A DNA stretch of 64,000 nucleotides. It comes from Terrisporobacter petrolearius (lineage in GTDB: Bacteria > Bacillota > Clostridia > Peptostreptococcales > Peptostreptococcaceae). Made by a program: the position numbers and the translations under genes. Below the pieces are notes generated by a model. That model had not been told where the DNA came from. It was given only the letters and a program-made list of their open reading frames with translations, and made no database searches. Position 1 is the stretch's first letter. Each line of letters opens with the position of its first letter. The stretch lies in NCBI RefSeq assembly GCF_032598785.1, contig NZ_CP102984.1. One strand, 5' to 3'. Positions 7,405-15,113 of this stretch are shown here, piece after piece.

Positions 7405-8649
7405 ATGAAAATAAAATTATCAAAAATAATATTAATAATATCAGTAGTGGGAACTATAATAGTTGGTATTTCTCTAGCTAATATATATCAAACAGATGTA
7501 GTGGTAAAAGATGTACACGGTAAAAGATCTGCTTTAGGAGATATGAATATATTACTTCAAAAAACAGGAGGAGTATTTGAAACAGATGAGATTCTTATAG
7601 ATAAAAACAGTACTACAACGAAGAAACTTGTAAAACAAAAAGATATACTTTTTAATTTAACAAAAGAAAATTTAGATAATAGGGAGTTATTTGAATTTCA
7701 ATATGATAAAAATATTTTGTTTGAAGACAAAGACACTGTTGGTACAGCTGAGATATCTGGATATGAAGTAGCTGGTAATAAGCAAAGAATGATGGCTTAT
7801 ATTAAAACAAAAGATAAGAAAAATAATAAAATAGAATCTTATAATATTGATATGGGTGAAAATATAGAGACTAACGAAAATTATACTTATGCATCAATAC
7901 CTGTAAAAAAAGAAGGAGATATTCTTTATGTAGCAACTATGTACTCCTACGGCGATGTTTCGGATGATTCGTCTGATGAAGATTATGTAGATAATTCTAC
8001 ATTAGAAGATACATGTTATAAAATTACAAATTTGAGTCTATATAAATTAAATTTATCTAATAAAACTTCTAAATGTATAGTCAGTAAAGATTATGAAGGG
8101 AAAGATTTAAGTATAAAACAATCAGGATTTAGTAATGGAAATAAAGCATATTTTATAGTTAATAAGAAAAATAATAAATCAGCTGATTATAATACGAATT
8201 TATTTGAATTAGATATAAAACTAAAAGAAGTGAATTTAATAGATCTAAAAACAAAGGATGATTATATTGAAACATCTTATAATATAGAAAATGATGAAAT
8301 ATTATTATTATCTATGTCATCAATAGATCAAATAAATAGTGAGATAAGTGAAAATGTAGAGGGTATTTTAGTAAATCTAAAAGATAGAGATTTAAAATAT
8401 AAATATAAATTAAATATAAACTATAATGGAGATTTCACATCTGGAGATAGAGTAAGAAGAGATAATGGGAAAATATATGTAGCATCAGCTACTTATGCTA
8501 AGACAGATAAGTATGAAAATAATTATCATACACCATATAATTTCTATGTGTTTGATGAGAAAGATGGTGAGCTGTTGTATGAAGGAAGTACAACAATTAA
8601 TTCTAGTGATAAAGTAAATATGGGAATTGTTAAGAATGATGAGATTTAG
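7405..8649 (+). CDS. membrane-anchored extracytoplasmic protein of unknown function, 414 aa
   Basis: Not recognised by family. One N-terminal hydrophobic segment (about residues 6-26, IILIISVVGTIIVGISLANI) acts as signal anchor. The rest is polar, beta-rich and repetitive in character, with alternating short strands and Asp/Asn/Lys/Tyr-rich loops such as GDVSDDSSDEDYVDNS near 180-195, as seen in propeller-like surface proteins. It starts 12 bases after the permease (GGGGGG site) and is the last gene of the GntR-ABC operon. It could be the transporter's extracellular partner or the substrate sensor; that is inference from position. Confidence 0.75.
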   Translation: MKIKLSKIILIISVVGTIIVGISLANIYQTDVVVKDVHGKRSALGDMNILLQKTGGVFETDEILIDKNSTTTKKLVKQKDILFNLTKENLDNRELFEFQYDKNILFEDKDTVGTAEISGYEVAGNKQRMMAYIKTKDKKNNKIESYNIDMGENIETNENYTYASIPVKKEGDILYVATMYSYGDVSDDSSDEDYVDNSTLEDTCYKITNLSLYKLNLSNKTSKCIVSKDYEGKDLSIKQSGFSNGNKAYFIVNKKNNKSADYNTNLFELDIKLKEVNLIDLKTKDDYIETSYNIENDEILLLSMSSIDQINSEISENVEGILVNLKDRDLKYKYKLNINYNGDFTSGDRVRRDNGKIYVASATYAKTDKYENNYHTPYNFYVFDEKDGELLYEGSTTINSSDKVNMGIVKNDEI

Positions 8650-8771
8650 CAATTAATATGATGATAAAGATTTTAAGTATAAACAGTTTTTTATAGAAGG
8701 AACGATTGAATAAAAAACATTTGCTGAAAATTTTATATAATATAAAACTTAATATTAGAATTCTGTATTTG

Positions 8772-8812
8772 ATTATTGCATAGTGATTATAATTGCTATG
8801 CAATAATTTTTA
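8772..8812 (+). terminator. intrinsic terminator after GntR-ABC operon
   Basis: A perfect 12-bp stem (8772-8783 with 8796-8807), 12-base loop and a T-rich tail (8806-8811). Confidence 0.8.
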
Positions 8813-8833
8813 TAAGAGGAATACATCTATGAT

Positions 8834-9034
8834 AAAAGTTAAATGCAAGGCACACCAAGGCACAGCATAAACACAGACATAGGCACAAGCTGGATGTTAG
8901 TAAAGGGCAGTGTTTGAAGGAGTGTGTGCCTATAAAAAGCTCTAGTTATTTAATAATCATAGATAATAAGAAATAATGGCGTGTATGTGCATGTGCGCGC
9001 GTATAGGTTTTTGGGTGCATAGGCACAAGGCATG
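8834..9034. repeat. structured repeat, copy 1 (GGCACA word)
   Basis: First of two related intergenic elements (copy 2 at 10977-11241). Both start AAAAGTTAAAT and end GGCATG. The word GGCACA occurs at 8849, 8859, 8882 and 9022, and its complement TGTGCC at 8925. TGTGCCTAT (8925-8933) can pair either with ATAGGCACA at 8879-8887 or with the same sequence at 9019-9027, two mutually exclusive stems. A conserved core at 8940-9012 includes a 27-base alternating purine-pyrimidine tract (8979-9005). No credible coding frame. It may be a structured RNA or a non-autonomous mobile element. Confidence 0.7.
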
Positions 9035-9164
9035 TATAATAATAAAAATTAATGATAATGAACCTTATGTAAATGGCAAAAAATATATTGCTATATGTCA
9101 AAATTATTAATAAATTGAAATTAGAATAGTATACTACCAAAGTCAAGTACGTTAAAAAACTATG

Positions 9165-9215
9165 TACTTGATGAAAACTTAATATTTTTATTAGGCTCAT
9201 TTTAATTATAACTAA
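9165..9215. repeat. short leader repeat, copy 1
   Basis: About 50 bases shared with 9841-9893, including the run CTTAATATTTTTAT and then ATTTTAATTATAA. It lies directly before an immunity-like gene in one copy and before a toxin relic in the other. An inverted repeat TCAAGTAC/GTACTTGA (9143-9150, 9164-9171) adjoins it. Probably duplicated together with toxin-immunity cassettes. Confidence 0.55.
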
Positions 9216-9233
9216 TTAAGGGGGAGATGGATT

Positions 9234-9761
9234 ATGGACTATAATGAAATTTTAGATTTTCTAAAAGAAAACCAACCTTTTCCGGATGATGAAAACATAA
9301 AAGAATATGAAATAGATATGTATGCAGATGCTGTAAAATATTTAGACGAAGTATATTCTGATGAAAAATGTATACCGTTACTATTAAATTGTTTTGGAGA
9401 TTGGTTTACATATGATATAAATAAACATGTAGAATTTATCATATGCAAATTTGATAAAGAATTAGTGTTGCCACATTTAAGACAAGCATTAAGAAGTAAT
9501 AATAAATATGTGAGGTACTGGGCATGTCAATATACTATGTCATTCCCAGATAAAAGCCTGATAGATGGTTTAAAAGAAATCATAAAAAATAAAAAAGAAA
9601 ATGATAATGATACAAGATTGTCAGCAGTTACAGCATTAACATTTATAAATAATTCAGATGTTAAATTTTATTTAGAAAAAATGGATTTAAGGTGTGAAGA
9701 TAATGAATTTATTGAACAATTTATGGAAATTTTAGATGAAGAAGGTTTTTCTCATATTTAA
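9234..9761 (+). CDS. HEAT-repeat-like protein, probable orphan immunity protein
   Basis: A 175-residue acidic protein made of helical pairs. The segment around VLPHLRQALRSNNKYVRYWACQYT and DNDTRLSAVTALTFINN has the HEAT/PBS-lyase repeat pattern (conserved Arg-x-x-A and Asp-x-x-V/L-R). Such small HEAT proteins are common as immunity partners in polymorphic toxin loci. The start ATG has a GGGGGAG site. It lies in a region with Rhs/YD-repeat relics and other immunity-like genes, which supports that role, though no matching toxin remains just upstream. Confidence 0.72.
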   Translation: MDYNEILDFLKENQPFPDDENIKEYEIDMYADAVKYLDEVYSDEKCIPLLLNCFGDWFTYDINKHVEFIICKFDKELVLPHLRQALRSNNKYVRYWACQYTMSFPDKSLIDGLKEIIKNKKENDNDTRLSAVTALTFINNSDVKFYLEKMDLRCEDNEFIEQFMEILDEEGFSHI

Positions 9762-9840
9762 TATAAACGTAGGTTTCTTTCTAATATAAAATTTAGTGTT
9801 AAAAAAATATATCGACGATTATAATATTTTTAAAACCTCT

Positions 9841-9893
9841 AAACTCGATAAAAGCTTAATATTTTTATCAAGTTTATTTTAATTATAATTTAG
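9841..9893. repeat. short leader repeat, copy 2, with hairpin
   Basis: Second copy of the 9165 repeat. Here AAACTCGATAAAA (9841-9853) pairs imperfectly with TTTTATCAAGTTT (9862-9874), which with the following T/A-rich bases could act as a terminator for the HEAT-repeat gene. The toxin relic begins right after it. Confidence 0.5.
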
Positions 9894-10011
9894 GCAAGGA
9901 ATTGATTTGAATTTTGATGGAACACTACATGATAAACATAAAGGACTTGCTAATCCAAGCAATAAAACATTAATATGGCTGAAAAAACGTGGATGGAAGG
10001 GGAACAAATAA
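9889..10011 (+). pseudogene. C-terminal relic of an Rhs-type toxin
   Basis: An open stretch without a start codon encodes a peptide with FDGTLHDKHKGLANPSNK and then WLKKRGWKGNK before TAA at 10009-10011. A GT-H-D-K...NPS-K-T...WLKK-GWK ending is typical of polymorphic-toxin C-termini. The stop overlaps the ATG of the next gene (TAATG), the tight coupling expected of a toxin-immunity pair. Only about 40 residues survive, so this is the broken end of a larger toxin. Confidence 0.6.
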
Positions 10012-10259
10012 TGGATATATATGGATATAAAAAGGATGAAGACGAAGAAATATTAGAACTAAATGAAGTTTGTTTTTATTGTAATAATAAATGGGAATTA
10101 AATAAAATTATAGAATTTTTAAACTATGTTAAGAATGAATATAATAATATGCCAAAAGAAGTAACAGGAGATTGCCATATACATTATCAAGATTGGGATA
10201 GAAAATGGAAGCATGATTCTCCAGATATTATTATTACACTAAATCTTGATAATAAGTAA
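10011..10259 (+). CDS. small immunity-like protein, 82 aa
   Basis: Family not recognised. It is acidic, with an N-terminal beta-type start (MDIYGYKKDEDEEILELNEV), a helix (WELNKIIEFLNYVKNEYNN) and a C-terminal strand after HIHYQDWDRKW. That alpha/beta layout and size fit bacterial immunity proteins. Start ATG 10011 is preferred over ATG 9975 because AAGGGG (9997-10002) lies eight bases before it and because it overlaps the toxin-relic stop. Together they look like the surviving half of a toxin-immunity cassette. Confidence 0.72.
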   Translation: MDIYGYKKDEDEEILELNEVCFYCNNKWELNKIIEFLNYVKNEYNNMPKEVTGDCHIHYQDWDRKWKHDSPDIIITLNLDNK

Positions 10260-10312
10260 TAATAGTATGAAACTAACGGCTGGTATTATAATAATGATAT
10301 ATATGTGTATAA

Positions 10313-10399
10313 TTTAAAGGTAAACATCTAGTATCAATGGATCCTAATACTGGTGAGATGTATAAACTAGCAGTAAGTGGAAGGAAAATAGAAAGATAG
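10313..10399 (+). pseudogene. second toxin C-terminal relic
   Basis: An open stretch without start encodes GKHLVSMDPNTGEMYKLAV and ends IER before TAG at 10397-10399. The frame is blocked upstream by TAA at 10310, while the bases before it still encode a plausible continuation (WYYNNDIYVYNLK) in another frame, which suggests a frameshift. It lies 20 bases before an immunity-like gene, mirroring the arrangement at 9889-10011. Confidence 0.45.
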
Positions 10400-10419
10400 G
10401 TTAGAAAGGAATATATAGT

Positions 10420-10719
10420 ATGGAATTTTGTTGTAAAAATATGAAAGATAATATTGATAAGAACTGTAGTATTCACAATGAATGTTTTAAGTGTCCTGAT
10501 ACATTAATATATTATAATCAGAAATTTGATGAATTTGGTATTATAATACATGACGGAGGAATGTCTTATATTCATATTAATTTTTGTCCATGGTGTGGGA
10601 AAAAACTTCCTGAATCAAAACGAGATAGATGGTTTGATGAACTTGAACAATTAGGATATGATTCACCATTTGACATGGATATACCAGTAGAGTATAAGTC
10701 TAATAAATGGTATAAGTGA
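10420..10719 (+). CDS. Cys-rich immunity-like protein (zinc-ribbon, DUF6980-like)
   Basis: A 99-residue protein with two Cys clusters: CC at residues 4-5 plus CSIHNECFKCP, and INFCPWCGKKLPESKRDRWF near the middle. The CPWCGKKLP motif with a following acidic helix (RWFDELEQLGYDSP) is the pattern of small zinc-ribbon proteins found next to Rhs toxins; the DUF6980 name is from memory and should be checked. The start has an AGAAAGGA site. It sits between a toxin relic and YD-repeat relics, so orphan immunity is the likely role. Confidence 0.7.
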   Translation: MEFCCKNMKDNIDKNCSIHNECFKCPDTLIYYNQKFDEFGIIIHDGGMSYIHINFCPWCGKKLPESKRDRWFDELEQLGYDSPFDMDIPVEYKSNKWYK

Positions 10720-10787
10720 TAGTTTATAGATAAAAAACAAACTTAATATACTTAGAATAAAAATAACAATATAATGATTGTATATAA

Positions 10788-10978
10788 ATACCACAAATTT
10801 ATACTTATGACAAAGTAGGTAACAGAGTCAAAGAAGTCAAAGATGGAAGTTAAGAATCATCTAAAGATGAGGGAGAGTCCCACACCACACTATCAAATAA
10901 AAAATTTCATTTATTCAAGCATATACTTATGATTTAAATGGAAATCAGATTTATGCTCTCTTCAAAAATATTTATTAA
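10788..10978 (+). pseudogene. Rhs/YD-repeat protein fragments
   Basis: Two short open stretches in different frames keep YD-repeat signatures. 10788-10853 reads YTYDKVGNRVKEVKDG and then stops. 10901-10978 reads AYTYDLNGNQIYAL and then stops. The pattern Y-x-Y-D-x-x-G-N is diagnostic of Rhs/WapA wall-associated or secreted toxins. These are remnants of a large gene that has been deleted or replaced, leaving its immunity neighbours. Confidence 0.75.
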
Positions 10979-11241
10979 AAGTTAAATTCAAGGAACACCT
11001 AGGAACAGCAAATTTGATATAAATTCTGTTCCTAGGTAGATCGGAACACCATAGGAACAGAGATAGGAACAAGCTAGGTGTTAGTAAACAATAGTGTTTG
11101 AAGGAGGTGTGTTCCGATGTTCCGATAAAAATCTCTAGTTATTTAATAATCATAAAATAATAAGAAATAATGGCGTGTATATGCGTGCGCGCGCGTATAG
11201 GTTTTTTGGAACATCGGAACGGAACTTTGGAACAGGGCATG
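10977..11241. repeat. structured repeat, copy 2 (GGAACA word)
   Basis: Homologue of 8834-9034, longer by an inserted arm near 11008-11040. The repeated word is GGAACA (10992, 11002, 11043, 11054, 11066, 11208, 11229) and the complement TGTTCC occurs at 11027, 11110 and 11118. GTGTTCCGAT (11109-11118) pairs perfectly with ATCGGAACAC (11040-11049), while GTTCCGATGTTCC (11111-11123) pairs perfectly with 11208-11220. The core 11133-11207 is nearly the same as copy 1 and has the alternating purine-pyrimidine tract at 11173-11199. Where copy 1 has C/G in the word, copy 2 has A/T on both strands. Confidence 0.7.
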
Positions 11242-11354
11242 ATAATAACTCATGGCAAATGTTTTAATAGCCCATAAATTTATAGTACAACTCACCTTTA
11301 AGGGGTTTTTTTAATACTATATATAATAATCTAAATTTTACAGGGGTGATTATT

Positions 11355-12596
11355 TTGTATAAGGGGTACTTAACAATAAAAATTACTAATGAAGAAACTA
11401 ATTTTCCTATTGAAGGTGCGAGAATTAAAATATCTACGATATCTAAAGATGAATGTAAAAAAAATAAGATTTTATACAATAACTTACTTACTAATGATTC
11501 TGGTCAGGTAAAAAAAGTATTACTAGATGCTCCTAATTTCATGTATTCCCAAGTACCTAATTCTCCTAGAGCATATAGTACTTATTTACTTGAAGTTGAA
11601 AAGGAGGGCTATGACACGGTAATAATAGAAGGTGTTCAAATATTGCCCTGTATAGAAGCTATTCAAAATATATCATTATCCAAAGCTTCTAATCTAAAAA
11701 AACCAAATGTAAAAGTTTATACCATAGGAAAGCATTCTTTATACGGACCTTACGAATCAAAAATATTAGAGTCATCTTTAAAGGCTGTACCCTATGTTTT
11801 ACCTAGCGTTGTAGTTCCTGAATATATAATAGTTCACGACGGATTACCAACTGATAAAAATTCTCCAAACTATTGGATACCATTTAGAGATTATATAAAA
11901 AATGTTGCAAGTTCTGAAATTTACGCAACATGGCCGACTCAAACTATATATGCAAATGTTATTGCTATAGTTTCTTTTACCTTAAATAGAGTTTATACAG
12001 AATGGTATAGAAATATGGGATATGATTTCACTATCACTTCAAGTACACAGTATGATCACAAATTTATTTATAACAGAAATATTTTTGATACTATAAGTAT
12101 TGTTGTTGATAATATATTTAATGTTTTTATACAAAGACCTAAAGGAGCTAGTCAGCCTCTTTTGGCTCAATATTGCGATGGAGTACAAACACAGTGTCCT
12201 GGAAAAATGACTCAGTGGGGTAGTAAATATTTAGGGGATCAGGGATACAAATTTGAAGATATCCTAAAATATTACTATGGAGATAATATAGGACTTAAGG
12301 GAACAGATACAATAAAAGGAGTTCCATCATCATTTCCTGGGTATACCCTTTCTCTTGGATCAAGTGGAGAAAGTGTAAAAGTAATTCAAAATCAATTAAA
12401 TGCAATATCAAATGCATATCCAGCCCTGCCTAAAGTTGCAGTTGATGGTATATATGGCCCAGCAACTAGGAACAGTGTACTGAAATTCCAAGAAATTTTT
12501 AGAATGAACCAAAGTGGTGTAGTTGATTTTGCAACTTGGTATGCCATATCCAAAATTTATGTTGCAGTTACTAAAATAGCAGAATTTAATCAATAA
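11355..12596 (+). CDS. sleC: SleC-like spore cortex-lytic protein with peptidoglycan-binding domain
   Basis: A 413-residue protein with the SleC layout. The N-terminal part (about 1-110) is a beta-rich prodomain (PIEGARIKI, EKEGYDTVIIEGVQ). The middle (about 180-320) is a SpoIID/LytB-like lytic transglycosylase region with WPTQTIYANVIAIVSFTLNR, YDHKFIYNRNIF, AQYCDGVQTQCPGKMTQWGS and ILKYYYG. The C-terminal domain (about 335-410) is a PG_binding_1 repeat with LSLGSSGESVKVIQNQLN and VDGIYGPATRNSVLKFQ. SleC degrades cortex peptidoglycan in germinating clostridial spores. TTG 11355 is chosen because AGGGG (11342-11346) lies eight bases upstream; GTG 11346 overlaps that site. It could be a SleC paralogue. 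Confidence 0.82.
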   Translation: MYKGYLTIKITNEETNFPIEGARIKISTISKDECKKNKILYNNLLTNDSGQVKKVLLDAPNFMYSQVPNSPRAYSTYLLEVEKEGYDTVIIEGVQILPCIEAIQNISLSKASNLKKPNVKVYTIGKHSLYGPYESKILESSLKAVPYVLPSVVVPEYIIVHDGLPTDKNSPNYWIPFRDYIKNVASSEIYATWPTQTIYANVIAIVSFTLNRVYTEWYRNMGYDFTITSSTQYDHKFIYNRNIFDTISIVVDNIFNVFIQRPKGASQPLLAQYCDGVQTQCPGKMTQWGSKYLGDQGYKFEDILKYYYGDNIGLKGTDTIKGVPSSFPGYTLSLGSSGESVKVIQNQLNAISNAYPALPKVAVDGIYGPATRNSVLKFQEIFRMNQSGVVDFATWYAISKIYVAVTKIAEFNQ

Positions 12597-12660
12597 GTAT
12601 ATAAAAAATCCATTTTTCTTAAGTTGCTTATTTACAATCATAATATGACTAAAACTTTAT

Positions 12661-12707
12661 AATAGGTAAAAGCGATTATAAATTAGTTATAATCATTTTT
12701 ACCTATT
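12661..12707. terminator. hairpin terminator after the SleC-like gene
   Basis: AATAGGTAAAA (12661-12671) pairs with TTTTTACCTATT (12696-12707), and inside it GATTATAA pairs with TTATAATC. The T-rich right arm can act as the U-tract. The rest of 12708-12926 is AT-rich spacer; a possible promoter (TTGTGA at 12816, TATAAT at 12841, spacing 19) lies before the next gene. Confidence 0.65.
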
Positions 12708-12926
12708 TAATATTTTTTGATTTATATTACATCTTTGTTTTACTTTGCATATTATCTGGCATATTTTTTAGTTATTTTATAGTAAAGAATGAGTAAAAGG
12801 GTAATTAAAATCACATTGTGAAAATAATTTTTATTTGTAGTATAATCACTATTGTAAGAAGCATATAATTCAAATCAAGAAAAAATTATATAGAAATGAC
12901 AATAGATTATATTAAGGGGGACAAAT

Positions 12927-14096
12927 ATGAAATACAATTTTGATAAGAAAATAGACAGAAGAAACAATAATTCTACTAAATGGTCAGGTATGAAAGGGGG
13001 ATTCATATCAAATGACTTACTACCATTTTGGATAGCAGATATGGATTTTGAAATATGTCCTAATATAAGTGAATCTATGAAACAAGTCTTAGATCAAAAT
13101 ATATTTGGATATGTAAACACGGAGAAAAGTTATTTTGAAAGTGCATGTAATTGGACAGAGAAAAGATATGGATATAGCATAAATCCAGAAACTTTAGTAC
13201 ATGCTTCAGGAGTGGTATTATCCTTAGTTTTAGCAGTGGAGTTATTAACTTGTGAAGACGATAACATTATGATTAGCTCGCCAGCATATCCTCCATTTTA
13301 TGATTGTGTATTAGACAATAACAGAAAGCTATTTTTAAATGAATTAATAATTAAAGACAATAAATATGTAATTGATTTTGAAGATTTTGAAAAGCAAATA
13401 GTAGAAAATAATATAAAGTGGTACATATTATGCAATCCTCACAATCCTACAGGGAGAGTATGGACAAGAAATGAATTGGAGAAAATAGCTGATTTATGTT
13501 TAAAACATAATGTAAGAGTAATAAGTGATGAGGTGTGGAGAGATTTAGTGTTTAAAGATTATAAATATACTCCTTTTGCATCTTTGTCAAAAGAGGTTGA
13601 AGAAATAACAATAACATGTTTCTCTGCAAGTAAGACTTTTAACTTAGCTGGATTACAAGCATCATTTATTTCCATACCAAAAGAAAATGAGCGAGAAAAA
13701 TTTAAAAAAGAATTGGCAAAATACCATATTGCAAGAAATAATTCTTTTAGTGTGGCAGCTGTGGAAACTGCATTTAATGAAGGTGAAGAGTGGCTAAGTC
13801 AATTATTAGATTATCTAGAAAGAAATTTAAATTACTTAAGTGATTTTATACATGAAAACTTATCAAAGATTAAGTTTATAAGACCTGAAGGAACCTATGT
13901 GGTTTGGCTAGATTTTTCAGAGTACAAAATAGGTGACATTAACTTATACTTACAAGAAAATGCTAAAGTAGCATTAAACAAAGGAGAAGCCTTTGACAAG
14001 AACTGTAAAGACTTTGCAAGAATTAATATAGCTTGTCCACGTTATCAGTTAGAAGATGGTTTAAACAGAATAAAAGAAGCTTTAGATAGACTATAA
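12927..14096 (+). CDS. MalY/PatB-family PLP-dependent C-S lyase (cystathionine beta-lyase type)
   Basis: A 389-residue fold-type I PLP enzyme. Motifs: PFWIADMDFE near 33-42 (MalY/PatB hallmark), NPHNPTGRVW at 170-179, ISDEVW near 199-204 and the PLP lysine K236 in SASKTFNLAGLQ. The family cleaves cystathionine or cystine, releasing thiol, pyruvate and ammonia, or acts as an aminotransferase. It sits just upstream of a three-gene polar amino-acid ABC importer, which hints that the imported substrate is cystine or a similar sulfur amino acid; that link is inference. Start ATG with AAGGGGG site. A paralogue lies at 48848. Confidence 0.9.
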   Translation: MKYNFDKKIDRRNNNSTKWSGMKGGFISNDLLPFWIADMDFEICPNISESMKQVLDQNIFGYVNTEKSYFESACNWTEKRYGYSINPETLVHASGVVLSLVLAVELLTCEDDNIMISSPAYPPFYDCVLDNNRKLFLNELIIKDNKYVIDFEDFEKQIVENNIKWYILCNPHNPTGRVWTRNELEKIADLCLKHNVRVISDEVWRDLVFKDYKYTPFASLSKEVEEITITCFSASKTFNLAGLQASFISIPKENEREKFKKELAKYHIARNNSFSVAAVETAFNEGEEWLSQLLDYLERNLNYLSDFIHENLSKIKFIRPEGTYVVWLDFSEYKIGDINLYLQENAKVALNKGEAFDKNCKDFARINIACPRYQLEDGLNRIKEALDRL

Positions 14097-14101
14097 ATTA
14101 C

Positions 14102-14129
14102 AAAAAAGATGCTCAATGCATCTTTTTTT
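14102..14129 (+). terminator. intrinsic terminator after C-S lyase
   Basis: An 11-bp stem (14102-14112 with 14118-14128), loop TCAAT, ending in seven T residues. It separates the lyase transcript from the ABC importer genes. Confidence 0.88.
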
Positions 14130-14286
14130 ACATTTAAAATTAATATGAAAATCATGTCATAGAAAAACATAATAATTTGTATTTGTATATAAAAAAACAC
14201 AATAAGACAGTAATTTACAACTATGTTAGAATTGGATTTGGGAATGATTACCATAAAATATCTAATATTACAAGGAGAAAATGGGA

Positions 14287-15102
14287 ATGGGAGTAAGAAG
14301 TAAAAAAATTATTACAGTTTTATCAAGTTTAATGATTGGTGTAACAATGTTAGTTGGATGTAGTGGCTCAAATGATAAGTCACAAGATTCATCAAATAAG
14401 GATTCTAAAGAGAAATTAGTAGTGGGGGTTTCTACAGAATATTATCCATGGTGTTTTAAAGAGAACGATGAGAATAAAGGTTTTGAAGTGGATGTATGGA
14501 AGGAAATAGGGAAAAGGGCAGGATATGATATAGAATTCCAAACAGCTAAATTCAGTGGGTTAGTGGGGATGCTAGATGCTGAAAAAATAGATACAGTTGC
14601 TCATCAAATGTCAACAACTGAAGAAAGAAGAGAAAAATATGATTTTACTGAAACATATGCTTATAGTAAATATAAGTTTATAGTTCCAGAAAATAGTAAA
14701 ATAAGCAAAATGGAAGATGTAAAGGGTATGAAAGTTGGTTGTGTATTAGGTGGAAATGGGGAAAAAACTATAAAAGATCTTAATGAAGAACATAAATTAG
14801 GTTTAGATATAGTTACATATGACGGGGTACCTATGGAACAAGATGTAGTAGACGGAAGAATAGATGTTGCTTGGTTATCAGAAGTTAAGGCAAAAACTAC
14901 AATTGAACAAGGCAAACTACCTTTAAAAATAGCTGATATAGATACAGGTGTTTATGAAATAAATCAATATCCATTTAGAAAAGAAGAAGCAAGTAAAGAT
15001 AGAATAGCAAAGGTTAATGAAGCTATAAAAGCAATGCATGAAGATGGAACATTTACTGAACTATCAAAAAAATGGTTTGGACTAGACACAACTAAAGAAT
15101 AA
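14287..15102 (+). CDS. amino-acid ABC transporter substrate-binding lipoprotein
   Basis: A 271-residue solute-binding protein of the SBP_bac_3 family. It has a lipoprotein signal peptide ending LVGC with Cys25 as the lipidation site, a Ser/Lys/Asp-rich linker and then a periplasmic-type fold with VVGVSTEYYPWCFKEND, GFEVDVWKEIGKRAGYD and ERREKYDFTETY. These are typical of polar amino-acid (cystine, glutamine) binders. ATG 14287 is preferred to ATG 14281 because AAGGAG (14272-14277) then sits nine bases away instead of three. It forms an operon with the permease and ATPase downstream. Confidence 0.92.
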   Translation: MGVRSKKIITVLSSLMIGVTMLVGCSGSNDKSQDSSNKDSKEKLVVGVSTEYYPWCFKENDENKGFEVDVWKEIGKRAGYDIEFQTAKFSGLVGMLDAEKIDTVAHQMSTTEERREKYDFTETYAYSKYKFIVPENSKISKMEDVKGMKVGCVLGGNGEKTIKDLNEEHKLGLDIVTYDGVPMEQDVVDGRIDVAWLSEVKAKTTIEQGKLPLKIADIDTGVYEINQYPFRKEEASKDRIAKVNEAIKAMHEDGTFTELSKKWFGLDTTKE

Positions 15103-15113
15103 AAGGTGAAAAA

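Noticed and set aside
8946..9200. Minus-strand open frame across repeat copy 1
   Set aside because: Low-complexity product from the alternating GC/AT tract, no ribosome-binding site, and not conserved as a frame in copy 2.
8834..11241. Repeated hexamers considered as a CRISPR array or tandem repeat
   Set aside because: The words are only six bases, at irregular spacing, and no cas genes are present. The elements fit a structured or mobile repeat better.
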